Positions 43,469 to 53,123 of a stretch of DNA of 62,799 nt are shown one piece after another. The DNA is taken from assembly GCA_002919265.1 (NCBI GenBank), contig PKEY01000004.1, positions 1 to 62,799 on the forward strand, read 5' to 3'. This stretch comes from Hyphomicrobiaceae bacterium. GTDB taxonomy: Bacteria > Pseudomonadota > Alphaproteobacteria > Rhizobiales > Hyphomicrobiaceae. Each line of letters begins with the position of its first letter. Position 1 is the first letter of the stretch. The translations under genes were made by a program, and so were the position numbers. The notes under the pieces are model-generated. The model had not been told where the DNA came from and made no database searches. It saw only the letters and a list, made by a program, of their open reading frames with translations.

Positions 43469-44377
43469 ATGGAGATTGGTGCACGCCAGCCTGCTGCTGC
43501 AGGCCAATCGGATGTGATCAAGGATACGACGACCGCGAACTTCGCCAAAGACGTGCTGGAAGCCTCGCGGTCGGCACTTGTGCTGGTGGACTTCTGGGCG
43601 GCGTGGTGCGGGCCTTGCCGGCAGCTTACTCCCATCCTGGAAAAGGTTGTCCGGAGCTACAACGGCAAGGTGCGGCTGGTGAAGCTTAACGTGGACGAAC
43701 ACCCCGCCATAGCCGGGCAGCTGCGTGTGCAGTCGCTGCCAACAGTCTATGCGTTCCGGGACGGCCGTCCGCTCGACGGATTCATGGGTGCGCAGCCGGA
43801 GAGCGCTGTTCGCGCCTTCATCGACCGGCTCCTTGGCGAGGATAGTCAGGCGGATGTCGAGGCTTTCCTGGAAGCTGCCGAGCAGACGCTTGAGGCTGGT
43901 GACCTGCAGCAGGCCGCGCAGATGTACGCCGCGGTTCTTCAGGAGGATCGCGAGAACGTTGTTGCCCTCGCCGGCTTGGCCAAGTGCTATCTGAAGAGTG
44001 GAGACATCGCCCGCGCCGAGCAGACCATCGCCCTCGTGCCGCCTGACAAGCGTCAGGCGAGCGCCGTTGCGAGCGTGGCGGCTGCGCTGGAGCTAGCGAG
44101 GAAGGCAGGGGCTGCGGGGGACGTCGCCGATCTGCAGGCGAAGGTTGAAGCCAACCCTGCCAACCTTCAGGCGCGGTTCGATCTGGCGTTGGCACTGGCG
44201 GCCAGGGACGACAAGGCGGGCGCGGTGGATCAACTGCTTGAGATTTACCGCCGGGACCGCAACTGGAACGACGAAGCCGCGCGCAAGCAGCTGATCCAGC
44301 TCTTCGATGCGTGGGGGCCGAAAGACCCGCATACCATCGAGGGCCGCCGTAGGCTGTCTTCGCTGATGTTCGCCTGA
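43469..44377 (+). CDS. cnoX: Thioredoxin-fold chaperedoxin CnoX (YbbN-like) with TPR region
   Basis: A 302-residue cytoplasmic protein. The N-terminal thioredoxin domain (about 15-125) has WAAWCGPCRQ, with both cysteines (47 and 50) present. E. coli CnoX (SxxC) lacks one, whereas alphaproteobacterial YbbN has a true CGPC and shows redox activity. The C-terminal half (130-300) is a helical tetratricopeptide-like array (EAAEQTLEAGDLQQAAQMYAAVL, NPANLQARFDLALALAARDDKAGAVDQLLEI). The fold passes clients to DnaK or GroEL under oxidative stress. It begins the trio CnoX - LON-domain - Trm112-like, with gaps of 26 and 20 bases. Confidence 0.88.
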   Translation: MEIGARQPAAAGQSDVIKDTTTANFAKDVLEASRSALVLVDFWAAWCGPCRQLTPILEKVVRSYNGKVRLVKLNVDEHPAIAGQLRVQSLPTVYAFRDGRPLDGFMGAQPESAVRAFIDRLLGEDSQADVEAFLEAAEQTLEAGDLQQAAQMYAAVLQEDRENVVALAGLAKCYLKSGDIARAEQTIALVPPDKRQASAVASVAAALELARKAGAAGDVADLQAKVEANPANLQARFDLALALAARDDKAGAVDQLLEIYRRDRNWNDEAARKQLIQLFDAWGPKDPHTIEGRRRLSSLMFA

Positions 44378-44403
44378 GGCCAAGCTCACGAAAGGAGGCC
44401 GTT

Positions 44404-45087
44404 TTGGCCCCTACGGACCGCTATCGACGCCCGGCTGACCTGCCGCAGCGCATTCCTGTTTTTCCGTTGCGGGGCGCAATCCTGCTGCCGCGGGCTGTGC
44501 TGCCGCTCAGCATCTATGAGACGCGCTACCTCGCCATGTTGGATGACATTCTCGCCGTCGATCGGATCGTTGGCATCATCCAACCGGAGCGCTCCGAGGG
44601 AGAGGAGGAAAGTCCGCCTGGGAAGGACGTGAGCCTCCGACCGGTGGGTTGCGCGGGGCGGCTCACGGCGTTCCAGGAGCTGGATGACGACAGGGTTCTG
44701 GTAACAGTCACCGGCATATCGCGGTTCGGGCTTGTTTCCGAGGTGCCGACCGAGAAGCCCTATCGCATTTTCGAGGTCGACTACGACCGCTTTAGCGAGG
44801 ATTTCCAGGTCGGGGCCGGTGAAGAGAGCGTGGACAGAGCCAACCTGCTGCGCGTTTTGCGGAGCTACCTCGAGTCCTACGATCTCAAGGCCGACTGGCG
44901 GTCGATCCTGAGCGCGCCGAGCGAGTATCTCGTGAATTCGCTTTCGGTCGTCTGCCCCTATGGAGCCGAAGAAAAGCAGGCGCTGCTCGAGGCGAAGGAT
45001 CTCAAGACCCGGGCGGAAGTGCTGGTTGCCCTCGCCGAAATGGAGCTGGCCTCGAGTGAGGGCGGTTCGGGTGGCGCGGTAAACTAA
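44404..45087 (+). CDS. LON peptidase substrate-binding-domain protein
   Basis: A 227-residue protein with only the N-terminal (LonN/PUA-like) domain of Lon and no ATPase or protease part. The family signature is at the start: [37 protein letters not shown] and [27 protein letters not shown] follow. The start is a TTG with AAAGGAGG five bases upstream, so the non-canonical start is well supported. Its role is unproven; it may present substrates to Lon or compete for them. It lies between cnoX and the Trm112-like gene. Confidence 0.9.
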   Translation: MAPTDRYRRPADLPQRIPVFPLRGAILLPRAVLPLSIYETRYLAMLDDILAVDRIVGIIQPERSEGEEESPPGKDVSLRPVGCAGRLTAFQELDDDRVLVTVTGISRFGLVSEVPTEKPYRIFEVDYDRFSEDFQVGAGEESVDRANLLRVLRSYLESYDLKADWRSILSAPSEYLVNSLSVVCPYGAEEKQALLEAKDLKTRAEVLVALAEMELASSEGGSGGAVN

Positions 45088-45107
45088 GTTTCGCGGCAGG
45101 TTTTGCC

Positions 45108-45338
45108 ATGACGGACCCCACGCAAGATTCCGGCGGCGAACGCAAGGAGACGATTGACCGGAGGCTACTTGAGCTTCTGGTCTGCCCGCTCACCAAGACG
45201 CCGCTTGAATACAATGAGGAACGGCAGGAGCTAGTCAGCAAGGCGGCAGGCCTCGCGTTTCCGATTCGCGAGGGCGTGCCGTTGATGACGGTCGAAGCCG
45301 CCCGCCAGCTGGAAGAGGGCGAGGGCGGTACGCGCTAG
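45108..45338 (+). CDS. Trm112-like / UPF0434-type small protein
   Basis: A 76-residue protein of the Trm112/YcaR family: [42 protein letters not shown]. Members have a zinc-ribbon-like fold and in eukaryotes and archaea activate methyltransferases. This protein has one Cys and retains the [10 protein letters not shown] strand, but it lacks the Cys pairs of the zinc form, as bacterial members often do. It closes the cnoX trio and converges with the kinase gene 20 bases away. Confidence 0.88.
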   Translation: MTDPTQDSGGERKETIDRRLLELLVCPLTKTPLEYNEERQELVSKAAGLAFPIREGVPLMTVEAARQLEEGEGGTR

Positions 45339-45358
45339 CGGAAGACCTAGGCGGCGAA

Positions 45359-48300
45359 CTACTCCGCAGCCATACGGCGCAAGGTGAGCTGGGTCATCAG
45401 CGCCCGGAGTGCGGCTGCCTTCAAAGGCTTGCGCAACAGGTGGAAGCCGCGTGAACGAAGCTCCCGCTCCACTTCTGGCGAGTGGTCCGCCGTGATGAAA
45501 ACGGCTGGCACGTCGGCCTTCATGAATTCCCGCAGGCCAAGCACCGCCTCCAGACCGGTTTCGCCGTCCAGATGATAATCGGCGAGGATGATGTCGGGGG
45601 TGACGGAATCCTGCGAGATCAGATCCAAAGCGGCGCTGCCGCTGCTGACACAAAGAACCTTGCAGCCCCAGCCGGACAGCAGTGTCTCCATCCCCTCCAG
45701 CACTGCCGGCTCGTTGTCGATGCAGAGCACCACGCATCCCGCGATTGGGCCGTGCACGCGCGGCGGCCGGACAGGCTGAGGCGCAACGGCTGCCTGTGGC
45801 TCGGCCTTCGGCAGCAATACCGAGAAGGTCGAGCCGCGACCCGGCTGCGATTTCACGTCGATCGGCACCTGGAGAATTCGGCAAATGCGCTCGACGATCG
45901 ACAGGCCGAGCCCAAGGCCGCGAATTTCCGTGCCCGACTCTTCGAGCCGTTGGAATTCCTTGAAAATCAGCTGTTGTTTTGACGGCGGAATACCACGGCC
46001 GGTGTCAATCACCTGAATGAGCACGGAATTGCCACGCCGCCGCGCACCCAGCAGAACGCCGCCCTGGCGCGTGTATTTCACAGCGTTCGCTACAAGGTTC
46101 TGCATCACGCGTCGAAGCAGCTTGCGGTCCGTTCGCACCCATAACGACGTCGGGACCACCTTGAGCTTGAGGCCCTTTTCGCGGGCTACCGGAGCGAATT
46201 CCACCTCGAGGTGCGCAAACAGCTCCTTGAGCGGAACATCTGTGATTTCCGGCTCGAGCCGCCCCGCATCCATGCGGGAGATGTCGATCAGTGCGCTCAG
46301 AATTTCTTCGACAGCGGCGAGGGACGCATCAATGTTTCGGGCGATCCGAGCGTCCTCCTCGCTCAGGGGACGTTCGACTAGGCTCGATGCATAGAGGCGC
46401 GCCGCATTGAGGGGTTGCAGCAGGTCGTGGCTGGCCGCTGCAAGGAAGCGGGTCTTATCGAGGTTCGCCTCGTCTGCCTTGGCCTTGGCCACGGCAAGGG
46501 CTGCGTTCACGCGCAGCAGCTCAGCCGTCCGTTCACGGACGCGGCGTTCGAGAGTTTCATTCGCCCGCGCCAGAGCATTCGCCGCCGCCACCCGGTCTGT
46601 AATGTCCGAGTAGGTCGCTACGACGCCGCCTTGTGGCATCGCCGCCGTGCGGATCTCGATGATGCGGCCATTGCTCAGCTTCTCCTGGACGGTTTCTTTC
46701 CGCACGGCCAAGCGCACCAGTCTATCGGCTACGAGCTCGTCAATCGGCCCTTCACCAAAATCGCCCCTCTCGGCGCAGGCGCGCAAAATGCGCGCAAGCG
46801 GCATCCCCACCTGGCCAAGCTCAGGCGGCAAGTCCAGGAGCTCCCGGAATTGCCGGTTCCAGCATGTCAGCCTCAGGTCCTTGTCGAAGACGCTCAGCCC
46901 GTGCCGCACCTGATCGAGAGCAGATTGAAGAAGATCACGGTTGTACTGCAGCGCCTCCGAAGCATCATCGAGCAGGCGCAAGGCCGATTGGCTGCCCACG
47001 TTGCTCCGCCGCAGGAGCAGTGAAAGCACCAGGCGGGATGACGCGGCGCCAATGGCGCTCGTCAGCAAATGCTCCGTGAACCGGATGATCTGGATATCGG
47101 CCTCGGCGTCGGGTCGGAGCGGCGTGTTGCGGCTTGCGGCGAACTCGGCGAACGAACGTTCCGCACGCTCAGCGCCAAGATAGCGCGAAACCGTTTCCTG
47201 CAGGTCGCCGACAGTGATCGAAGTACGCCAGAGGCGGAAGCTCGGCGTAGGGACAACACGCGGCAGATCATCCTGAACGAAGATGTGCGCCTGAAGACGC
47301 TCGACCGGCTCCGGCGGCCGCAGTAGCGACACCGTCACGAAGGTCAAAACGTTGGCGAAGATGCTCCAGATGACGCCGTGGGTGAGGGGCTCGAATTCAA
47401 GGAAGAACAGGGCCTGTGGCCGCAACATGGTGATGCCGAGCGGGCCATTCTCCAGGATGTCGTGGGCAAGCCAGCCAGCTTTCACAACCCAGGGCAGGAG
47501 AAGCGTGTAGGCCCACACCGTGAAGCCGGCGAGAATGCCTGCGATGGCACCGCGCGCGGTTCCCTTTCTCCAGAACAGGCCGCCGAAAAAAGCCGGCGCG
47601 AGCTGCGCCACGGCCGCGAACGAAATCAAACCGATCGCAGCGAGCCCCTGCGCCTCGCCAAGGGCGCGGTACACCAGGTAACCCAGGAGCACGATGACGA
47701 GGATCGCCAACCTGCGAATGACGAGGAGGACGCTCGACAGGTTGTCCTGCTGGCTGGCCTCGAGGAAGCGCTGCCGCAAGAGCAGCGGGATGACGAGGCC
47801 GTTGCAGACCATGATCGCAAGCGCGATCGACTCCACGATCACCATGGCCGTCGCGGCGGAGAGACCGCCGATGTAGGCCACGGTCGTCATCAGGTTGGAG
47901 TCGCGCGAAATCGGCAGTGAAAGGACGAACAGGTCCGCATCGACGGAGTGGTCGGGGAACTCGGCGAGCCCCGCTGCCGCGATCGGCACCACGAAGATGT
48001 TGATGAGCACCAGATAAAGTGGGAATAGCCACCGCGCGCGGTGAACCTCGCGCTCTGCGTTGTTCTCGACGACGGTGACATGGAATTGCCGCGGCAGCAG
48101 TATGATGCAGACGAAGCTCAGGAACGAGACCGTCAGCCAAACTCCGCCGTCGAATGGCCGAATGAACGTCGCGTGAATTTCCGGATTTTCGCGGACGCGT
48201 TCCGCAAACCCCTCGATGCCGCCCAGGACGGACACCATCACGAAGAAGCCAACGGCCAAGAAAGTGGCAAGCTTGACCAGAGACTCGGCGGCAATTGCGA

Positions 48301-48889
48301 GCATTAGCCCGTCCTGGTGCTCCGTAGCATCGATGTGGCGCGTGCCGAACAGGACGGCGAAAGCGGCCAACGCGATGGCAGCGAGCAGGGCAGGCTCATC
48401 AAAGCCAACGACCTGGCTCCAGTCTTCCGGAAGAGGGAGGTTGCCGACGAGCAGGGCCTCGGTCGAAATGACGACCGCCTTTAGCTGCAGCGCGATGTAC
48501 GGCAGGGTGCCGACGACTGCCACGAGGGTGACAACGGCGGCTACCGGCTGGCTCTTGCCATATCGGGCGGCAAGGAAGTCCGCGACCGAAGTGATGTTTT
48601 GGCTCTTCGACAGGCGGATGATCCGCAGGACCAGCGGCCAGCCGAACGCGAACATCAGAATGGGCCCGATGTAGACCGGAATAAAGTTATATCCGGTGGA
48701 AGCGGCGAGGCCGACGCTGCCGAAGAAGGTCCAGGAGGTGCAGTAGACGGCGAGAGACAGAGCGTAGATGAGGGGACGGCCGTCTCCGCCTTTACGCGAG
48801 CGAATGGTTCGGTCGCCCGTCCAGGCAATGGCGAACAGCACGCCGATATAGGCGATGCCAAGCGCCAGGATGGCCCAACCGTCGAACAT
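45359..48889 (-). CDS. Hybrid sensor histidine kinase with sodium:solute symporter domain, PAS and receiver
   Basis: A 1176-residue inner-membrane protein starting at the ATG at 48889 (a TTG 34 codons upstream is unlikely). The first 520 residues are a sodium:solute symporter domain with about 13 hydrophobic segments (e.g. GSVGLAASTGYNFIPVYIGP, SVADFLAARYGKS). A PAS-7 domain follows (about 640-770, GLSVFDKDLRLTCWN). The kinase has the His box SHDLLQPLNAARL (His near 821), an N box NLVANAVKYT, and ATP motifs DTGRGIPP and GLGLGLS. The C-terminal receiver has its phosphate acceptor Asp in IILADYHLD (near 1103) and Lys in LRKPLK. The architecture resembles CrbS, which senses acetate flux. No partner response regulator is adjacent. 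Confidence 0.92.
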   Translation of the reverse strand: MFDGWAILALGIAYIGVLFAIAWTGDRTIRSRKGGDGRPLIYALSLAVYCTSWTFFGSVGLAASTGYNFIPVYIGPILMFAFGWPLVLRIIRLSKSQNITSVADFLAARYGKSQPVAAVVTLVAVVGTLPYIALQLKAVVISTEALLVGNLPLPEDWSQVVGFDEPALLAAIALAAFAVLFGTRHIDATEHQDGLMLAIAAESLVKLATFLAVGFFVMVSVLGGIEGFAERVRENPEIHATFIRPFDGGVWLTVSFLSFVCIILLPRQFHVTVVENNAEREVHRARWLFPLYLVLINIFVVPIAAAGLAEFPDHSVDADLFVLSLPISRDSNLMTTVAYIGGLSAATAMVIVESIALAIMVCNGLVIPLLLRQRFLEASQQDNLSSVLLVIRRLAILVIVLLGYLVYRALGEAQGLAAIGLISFAAVAQLAPAFFGGLFWRKGTARGAIAGILAGFTVWAYTLLLPWVVKAGWLAHDILENGPLGITMLRPQALFFLEFEPLTHGVIWSIFANVLTFVTVSLLRPPEPVERLQAHIFVQDDLPRVVPTPSFRLWRTSITVGDLQETVSRYLGAERAERSFAEFAASRNTPLRPDAEADIQIIRFTEHLLTSAIGAASSRLVLSLLLRRSNVGSQSALRLLDDASEALQYNRDLLQSALDQVRHGLSVFDKDLRLTCWNRQFRELLDLPPELGQVGMPLARILRACAERGDFGEGPIDELVADRLVRLAVRKETVQEKLSNGRIIEIRTAAMPQGGVVATYSDITDRVAAANALARANETLERRVRERTAELLRVNAALAVAKAKADEANLDKTRFLAAASHDLLQPLNAARLYASSLVERPLSEEDARIARNIDASLAAVEEILSALIDISRMDAGRLEPEITDVPLKELFAHLEVEFAPVAREKGLKLKVVPTSLWVRTDRKLLRRVMQNLVANAVKYTRQGGVLLGARRRGNSVLIQVIDTGRGIPPSKQQLIFKEFQRLEESGTEIRGLGLGLSIVERICRILQVPIDVKSQPGRGSTFSVLLPKAEPQAAVAPQPVRPPRVHGPIAGCVVLCIDNEPAVLEGMETLLSGWGCKVLCVSSGSAALDLISQDSVTPDIILADYHLDGETGLEAVLGLREFMKADVPAVFITADHSPEVERELRSRGFHLLRKPLKAAALRALMTQLTLRRMAAE

Positions 48890-49155
48890 AGATCCGGCCT
48901 CTTGCCCGGAACGAACGAAGAATAAGTCCCGCAGCCTGCTGAAAGCTGCAGAGTACACGCAAGCTGATGTTGCGCAAAAACTAGGCGTCAACGCAATAGC
49001 TGCGCGCCGCGGGCGGCCATCTCCCCAAGTATTTTCCAGTTGTGTTGGAACGGTGATTTACCACCACTGGGTGCCGCACTAGCATCCCAGCGATTCCGGC
49101 GCTCGTAGCCGCTCTCTTCAGCAGCGAGTCGCAGTAATCCGAAAGGAGACGTCCG

Positions 49156-49548
49156 ATGAGCATTATTCAGGAATTCAAAGAATTCGCGATGCGGGGAAAT
49201 GTCTTGGACCTCGCGGTAGCGGTCATCATGGGGGCTGCGTTCGGGCCGGTGGTCTCGACCTTGGTCGACGGGATCATCATGCCGCCGATCGGCTATATCC
49301 TTGCAGGAATTGATTTTTCTCAGCTGTCGCTGACATTGCCGACGCCGACGGGTGACGGAGTTGAGATCAAGTACGGGTTGTTCCTGAACGCTGTAATTTC
49401 GTTCCTGATTACTGCGTTTGCTGTCTTCCTGCTGGTCAAGGCGGTCAATAGGTTCCGCAGACCCGCACCCGAAGCACCGAAGGCTGAGCCGCCCATGGAG
49501 GTATACCTTCGGGAAATTCGTGACGCGTTGGTAAAGCGGCAGGGGTAA
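49156..49548 (+). CDS. mscL: Large-conductance mechanosensitive channel MscL
   Basis: A 130-residue inner-membrane channel that opens under hypo-osmotic tension. Key features are the N-terminal amphipathic MSIIQEFKEFAMRGN, the pore helix DLAVAVIMGAAFGPVVSTLVDGI with the conserved Gly/Ala pattern, the periplasmic loop, the second membrane helix (FLNAVISFLITAFAVFLLV) and the cytoplasmic bundle. A GAAAGGAGA ribosome site precedes the ATG. The 266 bases upstream (48890-49155) between it and the kinase start contain no other gene. It converges with the radical SAM gene 15 bases away. Confidence 0.96.
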   Translation: MSIIQEFKEFAMRGNVLDLAVAVIMGAAFGPVVSTLVDGIIMPPIGYILAGIDFSQLSLTLPTPTGDGVEIKYGLFLNAVISFLITAFAVFLLVKAVNRFRRPAPEAPKAEPPMEVYLREIRDALVKRQG

Positions 49549-49563
49549 ACGACAGCCAAATCA

Positions 49564-50598
49564 TCAGGAGCAGCTGCCGCCACCCAACACGCAGAACCTT
49601 GCGCAGTGGGGGTGGCAGAGTTTGACGGCTCCGTTTGCGAACATTCCGCCGTCTGCCTGGGCTGCCTCCGCAAGTGAACGGCCCATTTCGAACGCCGGTT
49701 CGTAGGGCAGAAGAGTGCAGGGGAGGACAACCGGATGGGCTGCTCCCTTGCGTTTCACGATCATTCGGCTTTTCGCGCACATCACATCGGCCGGCGACTT
49801 GTGGAGTATTCCCCAGCAGGCCGTTGTGATCTCCGGCACATCCGTTCCGCCATCCATTTCGGGGAAGAGCACGAGCTGGGAAGAATTATATGGATTGATC
49901 GGCCAGCCGCGCTGCTCGATCAGTGCTCGGTAACCTGCGCGCGTACTTGTTTCGTCCTCTCCCCAACGAGTGCGTCCGGCAATGGCCAGGTTAAAACCGT
50001 GGGCCGATAGCCAATCGAGGCCTTCAAGGGTCTTCTCCCATGTCCGCGGGCCGCGCTCGCTCTCGTGGAGCTCCTTTGTGTAGTGGTCGAGACTGACGCG
50101 GAGTGTCAGTCGGCTGCCATAAGCCTCTTGCAGCGCCAGAAGCCCCTTCTTGATCCGCGGCCGCTGCATCGGTTGCATGGCGTTTGTCAGAATGAGCACT
50201 TCGAATCCGCGCGCGAGTGCGTCGCCCAGCATGGTCAGGATTTCAGGGTTGAGAAACGGCTCACCGCCGGTGAAGCCGATTTCCCGCGTGTCCAGCTGTT
50301 CGCGCTCGATCTCATTGAGGAACGAGCGAACCTCCGCAGCTGTGATGTAAGCCAGTCGATCGTTCGTGGGGCTCGACTCGATGTAGCAGTTGCGGCAGGT
50401 GATATTGCAGAGCGTGCCGGTGTTGATCCAGAGCGTTTCGAGGCGCACAAGCGGCACGGACGCGCGCTGTTCGCCCTTGGCGGTCAAGTCCGGGTGCTGA
50501 AACTTCCCCAGGGGCCGATCCGGGGGAAGATCTGTAGGAGCGATGTCGACGTTCACCGCGACCTCTCTCGTCAGAAATGCGGTGCGAGATGCTACCAC
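49564..50598 (-). CDS. Radical SAM protein with C-terminal Cys-rich (twitch/SPASM-like) tail
   Basis: An enzyme of 344 residues counted from the GTG at 50598. The cluster motif CNITCRNC (Cys64, Cys68, Cys71) reads CXXXCXXC, and GGEP at 111-114 binds SAM, so the fold is certain. The reaction is not known. In the C-terminal half there are further cysteines (TACW, MCAK, LPCT) and an ending CHPHCARFC plus GGGSCS (Cys328, 332, 336, 343) that could bind an auxiliary iron-sulfur cluster, as in SPASM or twitch enzymes. A second GTG at 50556 has AGAGAGG six bases before it and is an equal start candidate. No obvious peptide substrate gene is next to it. Confidence 0.85.
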   Translation of the reverse strand: MVASRTAFLTREVAVNVDIAPTDLPPDRPLGKFQHPDLTAKGEQRASVPLVRLETLWINTGTLCNITCRNCYIESSPTNDRLAYITAAEVRSFLNEIEREQLDTREIGFTGGEPFLNPEILTMLGDALARGFEVLILTNAMQPMQRPRIKKGLLALQEAYGSRLTLRVSLDHYTKELHESERGPRTWEKTLEGLDWLSAHGFNLAIAGRTRWGEDETSTRAGYRALIEQRGWPINPYNSSQLVLFPEMDGGTDVPEITTACWGILHKSPADVMCAKSRMIVKRKGAAHPVVLPCTLLPYEPAFEMGRSLAEAAQADGGMFANGAVKLCHPHCARFCVLGGGSCS

Positions 50599-50759
50599 GA
50601 GCCCTCCGGATGGCTATGGGAAGGGCGATCAATCTCGCGCGATGGTGCCTTCCACCGCCGGTCCGCTTACCCTACTTGACAGCTCCTCCCAGAAGCTGAC
50701 CATATAAATGCTTGCTGGTCGGGGCCTCAGTGGGCCATGACGGCTAAGTTCTTGAGATC

Positions 50760-50834
50760 GCGGGCGTAGTTCAGTGGTAGAACATCAGCTTCCCAAGCTG
50801 AGTGTCGAGGGTTCGATTCCCTTCGCCCGCTCCA
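50760..50834 (+). tRNA. tRNA-Gly (TCC)
   Basis: A 75-base cloverleaf. The acceptor GCGGGCG pairs with CGCCCGC, the anticodon stem CAGCT/AGCTG holds loop TCCCA-type with anticodon TCC, and the T-arm has GGTTCGATTCC. The discriminator is T with an encoded CCA at 50832-50834. It shares an identical acceptor stem with tRNA-Gly (GCC) at 42642. The irr gene follows in the same direction after 243 bases with no other recognised element. Confidence 0.95.
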
Positions 50835-51077
50835 ATTTCCCTAATTTCTCAGAGGTTTATAGTCCCTCACGGGGCAGTGGCCAACAAGGTCCGTATTGCG
50901 TCGACAACCGACTTCCGGAAACCGAGGTCGCTTAGGTTACTCCGCCGCCTCTTCTGTCCTACACGTGTCAGCTCTTGGCGAGGCCGTAAGCGCGCTCGGG
51001 TGCGACGGCAATGTCCACTTGCCCCCTCCAGAGCCCGTTTCTATAATCCTGACAAGCAAACTCAACTTTTCGCAAAG

Positions 51078-51509
51078 ATGCATCCGGACCGTCCGAAACT
51101 TGACTTGGCCGAGGCTCTCCGGCGTGCGGGCTTACGGCCCACGCGGCAGCGGCTCGCGCTGGCCTCGCTGCTGTTCGGTGGCGAGGATCGGCACGTCACT
51201 GCCGAAATGCTGCACGTCGAAGCGCTCGCCGCTGGCCAGCGGGTTTCGCTGGCGACGGTGTACAACACGCTGCACCAGTTCAAACGTGCCGGTTTGCTGC
51301 GCGAAATCGCCGTCGACGGCACGAAGGCCTACTTCGACACCAACACCTCCAACCACAACCATTTCTTGATCGAGAACGAGGGGCGGCTGGTCGATATTCC
51401 GGGTAACGGCATTATGATTGACGGCCTGCCTGAGCCGCCTGAGGGATATCGCATCTCCCATGTAGACGTGGTTGTGCGCCTCGTACCTCAAACGGCGGCT
51501 CGGAAATAA
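51078..51509 (+). CDS. irr: Iron response regulator Irr (Fur family)
   Basis: A 143-residue cytoplasmic regulator. In alphaproteobacteria Irr, rather than Fur, governs iron genes: it is stable when iron is low and decays in the presence of heme. The DNA-binding domain has LRPTRQRLALASLLF, HVTAEMLHVEALA and SLATVYNTLHQFKRAGLL. The dimerisation domain has AYFDTNTSNHNHFLIENEGRLVDIPG, with the HNH segment (93-95) of Irr's heme/metal region in place of the longer His run, and the Irr-type DIPG. The start is the ATG at 51078; open frame continues upstream into tRNA-Gly and is not coding. It converges with glpK 43 bases away. Confidence 0.9.
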   Translation: MHPDRPKLDLAEALRRAGLRPTRQRLALASLLFGGEDRHVTAEMLHVEALAAGQRVSLATVYNTLHQFKRAGLLREIAVDGTKAYFDTNTSNHNHFLIENEGRLVDIPGNGIMIDGLPEPPEGYRISHVDVVVRLVPQTAARK

Positions 51510-51552
51510 GGCTCCACTTAATCCCCTTTCGGGATCCGTTCTCCCTTCGAGC

Positions 51553-53049
51553 CTACGCCTCCGACCGGCTCAGCGTTCTTCTGACCGCATCGCGCCAGCC
51601 GGCCAGTTTCCGAGCGCGCGTGTCCGCGTCCATTTGCGGTTCGAAGCGGCGATCGCGTTTCCAGCTTGCCGCGAAACCTTCCTCGCCCGGCCAAACGCCG
51701 GCTTGCCGCCCCGCGAGCCAGGCCGCTCCAAGGGATGTGGTTTCAAGAACTACCGGCCGGTCGACGGGGGCGTCGAGAAGGTCCGCGAGCCACTGCATCG
51801 TGAGGTCGTTCGCGACCATGCCGCCATCCACGCGCAGAACACTGCCCGCATTACCCTGCCAGTCTCGCCGCATGGCATCGACAAGGTCGCACGTCTGGTA
51901 GCAGACCGCTTCCAAGGCTGCGCGCGCCAACTCGTTGGGGCCGGTATTTCGCGTGAGGCCGAAGAGGGCGCCGCGAGCATCTGAATCCCAGTAGGGTGCG
52001 CCCAGCCCGGTGAAGGCGGGGACGAGGTAGACGTCCTGGTTAGGATCGGCTGCGGCAGCCATGGCCGCGGACTGGTCTGCGCGCTGAAGGATCTTGAGGC
52101 CATCACGCAGCCACTGCACGGCAGCGCCGGCGACGAAGATCGAGCCTTCGAGGGCGTACGTCGTGCGGCCATCGAGGCGGTAGGCGATGGTAGTAAGCAA
52201 GCGATTTCGCGAGGGCACGAGGTCCGAGCCTGTATTGAGAACCGCGAAGCATCCCGTGCCGTAAGTCGATTTCATCATCCCCGGCGTGAAGCAGGCCTGT
52301 CCAACGGTGGCCGCCTGCTGGTCGCCGGCGATGCCGCGCACCGGAATGGGGGCGCCAAAGAGCGCGGGGTCGATGGTGCCGAACTCGGCCGCCGTATCGC
52401 GGACCTCAGGCAGAAGGGAGGCAGGTATCCGGAAAATTCGAAGAAGCTCTGGGTCCCACTCGCAACGAGCAATGTTGTAAAGCAGCGTGCGGGACGCATT
52501 CGTTGCATCGGTCGCGTGTACCTTGCCGCCAGTCAGATTCCACAGCAGCCAGCTGTCGACAGTGCCGAACGCCAGCTGCCCCTGCTCCGCTTTGGTTCGT
52601 GCGCCCTCGATGTTATCGAGGAGCCAGGCGAGCTTGGTGGCGGAGAAATAGGGGTCGAGCAGCAAGCCCGTTCGCGCCGCGATGTCGGGCTCCAGCCCGT
52701 CTGCCTTGAGGTTGGCGCACATGTCAGCGGTCCGCCGATCCTGCCAGACGATCGCCGGACCGACAGGCTGCCCCGTCGCGCGGTCCCAAAGAACCGTCGT
52801 CTCGCGCTGGTTTGTGATCCCGCAACCCGCGATGTCGGAGGCGCTCACGCCGGCTTGCGCCAGCGCCGTGCGAACAGTTTCAACCGTCGTACGCCAGAGG
52901 TCCTGAGGATCGTGCTCCACCCACCCGGACCGCGGGAAGTGCTGGGGAAATTCCAGTTGGCCGACGCCGCGGATGCGATAGTCGCTGTCGAAGACGATGG
53001 CGCGGGTGGAGGTTGTGCCCTGATCAATGGCGAGAACGAAACCGCTCAT
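51553..53049 (-). CDS. glpK: Glycerol kinase GlpK
   Basis: A 498-residue FGGY kinase converting glycerol to glycerol 3-phosphate with ATP. The N-terminal [13 protein letters not shown] binds phosphate, [33 protein letters not shown] is the classical glycerol site, and [20 protein letters not shown] and [21 protein letters not shown] are the FGGY signatures. No glycerol transporter or dehydrogenase gene is adjacent, so it stands alone. No operator was recognised upstream. Confidence 0.96.
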   Translation of the reverse strand: MSGFVLAIDQGTTSTRAIVFDSDYRIRGVGQLEFPQHFPRSGWVEHDPQDLWRTTVETVRTALAQAGVSASDIAGCGITNQRETTVLWDRATGQPVGPAIVWQDRRTADMCANLKADGLEPDIAARTGLLLDPYFSATKLAWLLDNIEGARTKAEQGQLAFGTVDSWLLWNLTGGKVHATDATNASRTLLYNIARCEWDPELLRIFRIPASLLPEVRDTAAEFGTIDPALFGAPIPVRGIAGDQQAATVGQACFTPGMMKSTYGTGCFAVLNTGSDLVPSRNRLLTTIAYRLDGRTTYALEGSIFVAGAAVQWLRDGLKILQRADQSAAMAAAADPNQDVYLVPAFTGLGAPYWDSDARGALFGLTRNTGPNELARAALEAVCYQTCDLVDAMRRDWQGNAGSVLRVDGGMVANDLTMQWLADLLDAPVDRPVVLETTSLGAAWLAGRQAGVWPGEEGFAASWKRDRRFEPQMDADTRARKLAGWRDAVRRTLSRSEA

Positions 53050-53123
53050 TCGGAGCCCCTAACCGTCAGGCGAAACGAGTCACAAAGGGATGCGCTGAAG
53101 ACTAGCCGCACATCGGCTCAAGG

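Noticed and set aside
50802..51077. Upstream extension of the irr reading frame
   Set aside because: It begins inside tRNA-Gly (MSRVRFPSPAP is a tRNA translation product) and has an Arg-rich, domain-free composition; Irr homology starts at the ATG at 51078.
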